From: Paragonimus westermani
Lineage: Eukaryota; Platyhelminthes; Trematoda; Plagiorchiida; Troglotrematidae
Reading direction: 5' to 3'
Assembly (NCBI GenBank): GCA_008508345.1
Contig: QNGE01002983.1
Span: forward strand, 33,318-97,317
Length of the DNA stretch: 64,000 nt
The notes beneath the pieces are model-generated. The model was not told the DNA's origin and did not search any database. It worked only from the letters and a program-made list of their open reading frames with translations. Of the stretch, positions 61,575-64,000 are shown piece after piece. The position numbers and the translations under genes are program-made. The first letter of the stretch is position 1; each line of letters begins with the position of its first letter.

Positions 61575-62070
61575 GCATTCAAAGTAGAGTCGCCTGGCCC
61601 GCACGGCATAGTACACCTTCCAGAATGCCGTGCATGATAAAACTGAAAAGAGAAGACAGATGTCGGACGTATTTAAAGAAAACGCCAATATAAACGATGA
61701 ATGTCCAACACAGCTGTCCATAAATCTTCACCCTACTGGTGATCCTAACAGGTTCACGTAATTTCTCTGAAATCTTTTGCAAAAGTTTATAGCAACCGAA
61801 TCGAAAGCATTCCTCATGTATGAAAAGACCACAAACGTCAGCTCGGTGTACGAGTGTCGATGCTGCACGATTCGTTGCAAAGTAAGGGTATGATGAACCT
61901 AGGTATCCGACTTTCTGTGTGCTTAGTGAAACGGCGTAAAGTGAGACCAGTGAGTAACTTGGATGAAAGAGAAAATAGATTGGCACTTTTGAGGTTATTA
62001 CGTAGAATTCGGGTGCGCTTTTTTGAAGACGGCAATTGCTGTTAATAAGCACAAAATTACGATGCATTTC
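61575..62070 (-). pseudogene. RTE-type reverse transcriptase fragment inside the inverted-repeat spacer
   Basis: On the minus strand the N-terminal reverse transcriptase blocks follow each other in alternating frames. AVFKKA lies near 62020, where the family has P-FKKG. LSSKLLTGLTLRRFTK (61970-61925) matches the SKLLASLILRRLT block. NESCSIDT near 61870 corresponds to GFRPGRSCIDQ. HRADVCGLFI lies near 61830. MRNAFDSV (about 61817-61794) is motif A with its aspartate. YVNLL follows. SRVKIYGQL is near 61720. LFSFIMHGILEGVL near 61630 corresponds to FNF-IDDILE after motif B. Motif C was not found. A 162-codon frame (62067-61579) covers much of it, but the true coding path switches frame. It overlaps in content with the fragment at 57.5-58.6 kb, so it is a separate copy. 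Confidence 0.7.
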
Positions 62071-63263
62071 TTCATTTTCTCAAATCCTCTTAGGAGGGTT
62101 TCGTCAGTTCTGATAGCAATCTTTTCCCGCCAATCTTGAAACGAGAACGGGAGAGAAAATCTGATCCAGAAGCCTCGTTGCGTCCATGAATTGGGTAAGT
62201 GAAATGCAGCTTCTAGATTAACATCGATTCAAGTAAAGTTGCAAGCCAGCAGACAGAAATGATATAGTTTTAACTCAGTGCAAACCTCTGTCTATTCCGA
62301 CAAACAGAAAAAATTTGTACCTGGTGACGTCACCAAAAACAACCTGATTGTAAATAATTCTACCTGAGATGAAACTTCATCACCGTCATCATCCGAGCAA
62401 AACACTGGCCTTATTTGACTAAGCGAAAAGTGGCCATTTGGAATGCAGTAGAGCATTTGAGATATGCTCGACTATCTAGACGAATACTGTGAAGAAAACG
62501 GTTCGTATTTTTTCACTTTTGCTGAATTTCATGATCCCAAGATGAATGGTTTCGAGTGTCCCCTCCACCATAAATAGGGTTGACGATAGATACTTTTTAC
62601 CTCAGTGTTATAACACCAATATCACGCAAAAAACCCACGGTTTGTGTTTGAGGTAAGATGGATAATCAGCGTTACAGACTGAAACACGACTTTTAGGCTG
62701 TGTTAAATATTTATTCCACCAGCACAAGACGAACGAGTGCCTAATACAAGCTAGTCATATTTGGTAACTCTCTTTTTGGGATCATATACGCTGGGCATTT
62801 TACGATATTCATAGATATCTTCCAGTGTTTCCTTCACAAGTTTCCTGACGGACTTTCTATTTACTCAAGTGATGTGAACATTGGGAGAAAACTGTAATAG
62901 ACGAATATGATGTCAGATAAACAGGACAGGGCGCTTCCACTATAGATGGAGTAAACGGACAGCGATGGATACAGAGTCAAGTCTGGGGAAGCCCGACCGA
63001 GGTAGATGAAATATTACAACAAGTCACCATCTATACTCACATAGAGAAGGTTGTAAAACAAAAACTCGTGCGATTCTTTGCGCAACAAGACCGAGTGATC
63101 CGTCAGTTTTAATTTGAGGACAACAGATTGACGCAGGAAATATGTGATACCGTTTGATCCTCGTGATCGGCTGTTTGAGTTAATTTTTCCAAAATGTTTG
63201 CCTGGCTATCCGCTGGGTTCGAGCGACATCAGATTATTTTCTCCACGGGGCAATGACTATATC
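62071..63263. other. Spacer of the inverted repeat, right part; no gene recognised
   Basis: No supported gene. The first 150 bases on the minus strand may be more upstream RTE coding sequence (DWREKI near 62110), which is not certain. Confidence 0.45.
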
Positions 63264-64000
63264 AGTCCTGAAGATTCCATTTATAAATTATGCACAATAT
63301 TCGGAAAAAATAGTTAATAGTCTTTGTTCCCGCCACAGATTTCGCTGCATCAATGCAGATGCACACGACAGGTCAAAGCAATGCAAAAATATCAGTTACC
63401 TATTGGTGTGCTTCCCCTAAAGCAGTTGAGTAAAACCGCGTGGTCATCAAATAACACTGAAGTCACTGAACACAAAGAACCTGATCGTTTCACTGCTCAC
63501 AGTGAGTAGATGTTGCCTGTCCAGCTGGGGTGCCCACGATCACTTAGATCAGTGGCTAGAACGGTTATGCGAGATAGCACTGTCCTATAGTCAACGGCGT
63601 ACGTGTACCCACACCATTTCCACATTAGTTCAATCTCGTCCTATGTTTTTTTCCAATTTCCAGTAATCTTTTACTCTTTTGGGACATTTCTTGTCGCTGT
63701 TTAGGTAAGCGTTGGCTCGAGCCACAGTAATTTCAAGTATGTTGAGATGATCACGATGTTGATGATACGCTTCTGGACGGATTGTTGTCCAATTTTAACT
63801 TTTTGTTGCGTGCGTGTTATCCGGGGTTCTTCGTATGTTTTTTTTAACCGTAACTAACAGTCTATCACTCTCAACTTGAAAGAGCAAAGTCAAAATATTT
63901 GTTTCATTTACCTTGGAACGTAAACGCTTTGTCACCAACAGACACAATGACGGAATGTCTTCAACTTTAATCAACATTTAATCCGTGTACCAACTTTCAT
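63264..64000 (-). repeat. Right arm of the large inverted repeat
   Basis: Inverted partner of 59942-60676, about 99% identical. It runs to the last base of the window, so it may extend further. The inner boundary is near 63262, after which the bases no longer match the left arm. Confidence 0.95.

Overview
The window looks like non-coding, repeat-rich DNA from an animal nuclear genome, most likely a flatworm and perhaps a parasitic trematode. The sequence is AT-rich by eye and the open reading frames are short and scattered. There is no bacterial-style operon, rRNA or intact cellular gene that I can support. The datable material is decayed retroelement DNA: CR1/jockey-type and RTE-type non-LTR retrotransposons, tRNA-derived SINE heads, and a hammerhead ribozyme of the short-stem-III type known from Penelope-like elements. 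This mix is well known from trematodes and other flatworms, but the species assignment is inference.

Layout: From 1 to about 37 kb there is mostly unassigned DNA. It carries SINE-like tRNA heads (about 4.9 and 35.0 kb, with a possible relative near 20.7 kb), one copy of a dispersed repeat family (7.76-8.07 kb), a pair of direct repeats (22.49-22.88 and 24.77-25.15 kb) and a perfect 24-bp palindrome (18.74 kb). A decayed CR1-type reverse transcriptase fragment lies on the + strand at 37.35-37.69 kb. A third SINE head (39.3 kb) and a decayed hammerhead-like sequence (39.95 kb) follow.

At 47.2-48.5 kb an assembly gap of 988 N is flanked by inverted 107-bp arms. The right arm belongs to a hammerhead ribozyme whose core and all three stems can be read directly. 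Two 12-bp direct repeats bracket the whole structure, so it is probably one Penelope-like or retrozyme-like insertion with inverted ends. A second copy of the 7.8-kb dispersed repeat lies at 49.67-49.98 kb.

From 51.67 to 54.42 kb, on the minus strand, is a nearly full-length but dead CR1/jockey-type element: endonuclease, linker, reverse transcriptase and C-terminus in the right order, with frameshifts, stops and a destroyed catalytic motif. A weak Gag-like start lies at 55.6 kb. An RTE-type C-terminal half is at 57.46-58.58 kb (minus). The last 4 kb form a large inverted repeat with arms of about 735 bp that are almost identical, separated by about 2.6 kb that contains a second RTE reverse transcriptase fragment. 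A single N sits exactly at the outer edge of the left arm.

Nothing here works together as a pathway. The window is best read as an intergenic or intronic landing zone for several retroelement classes. The intact-looking hammerhead and the young inverted duplication are the two features that do not look old.
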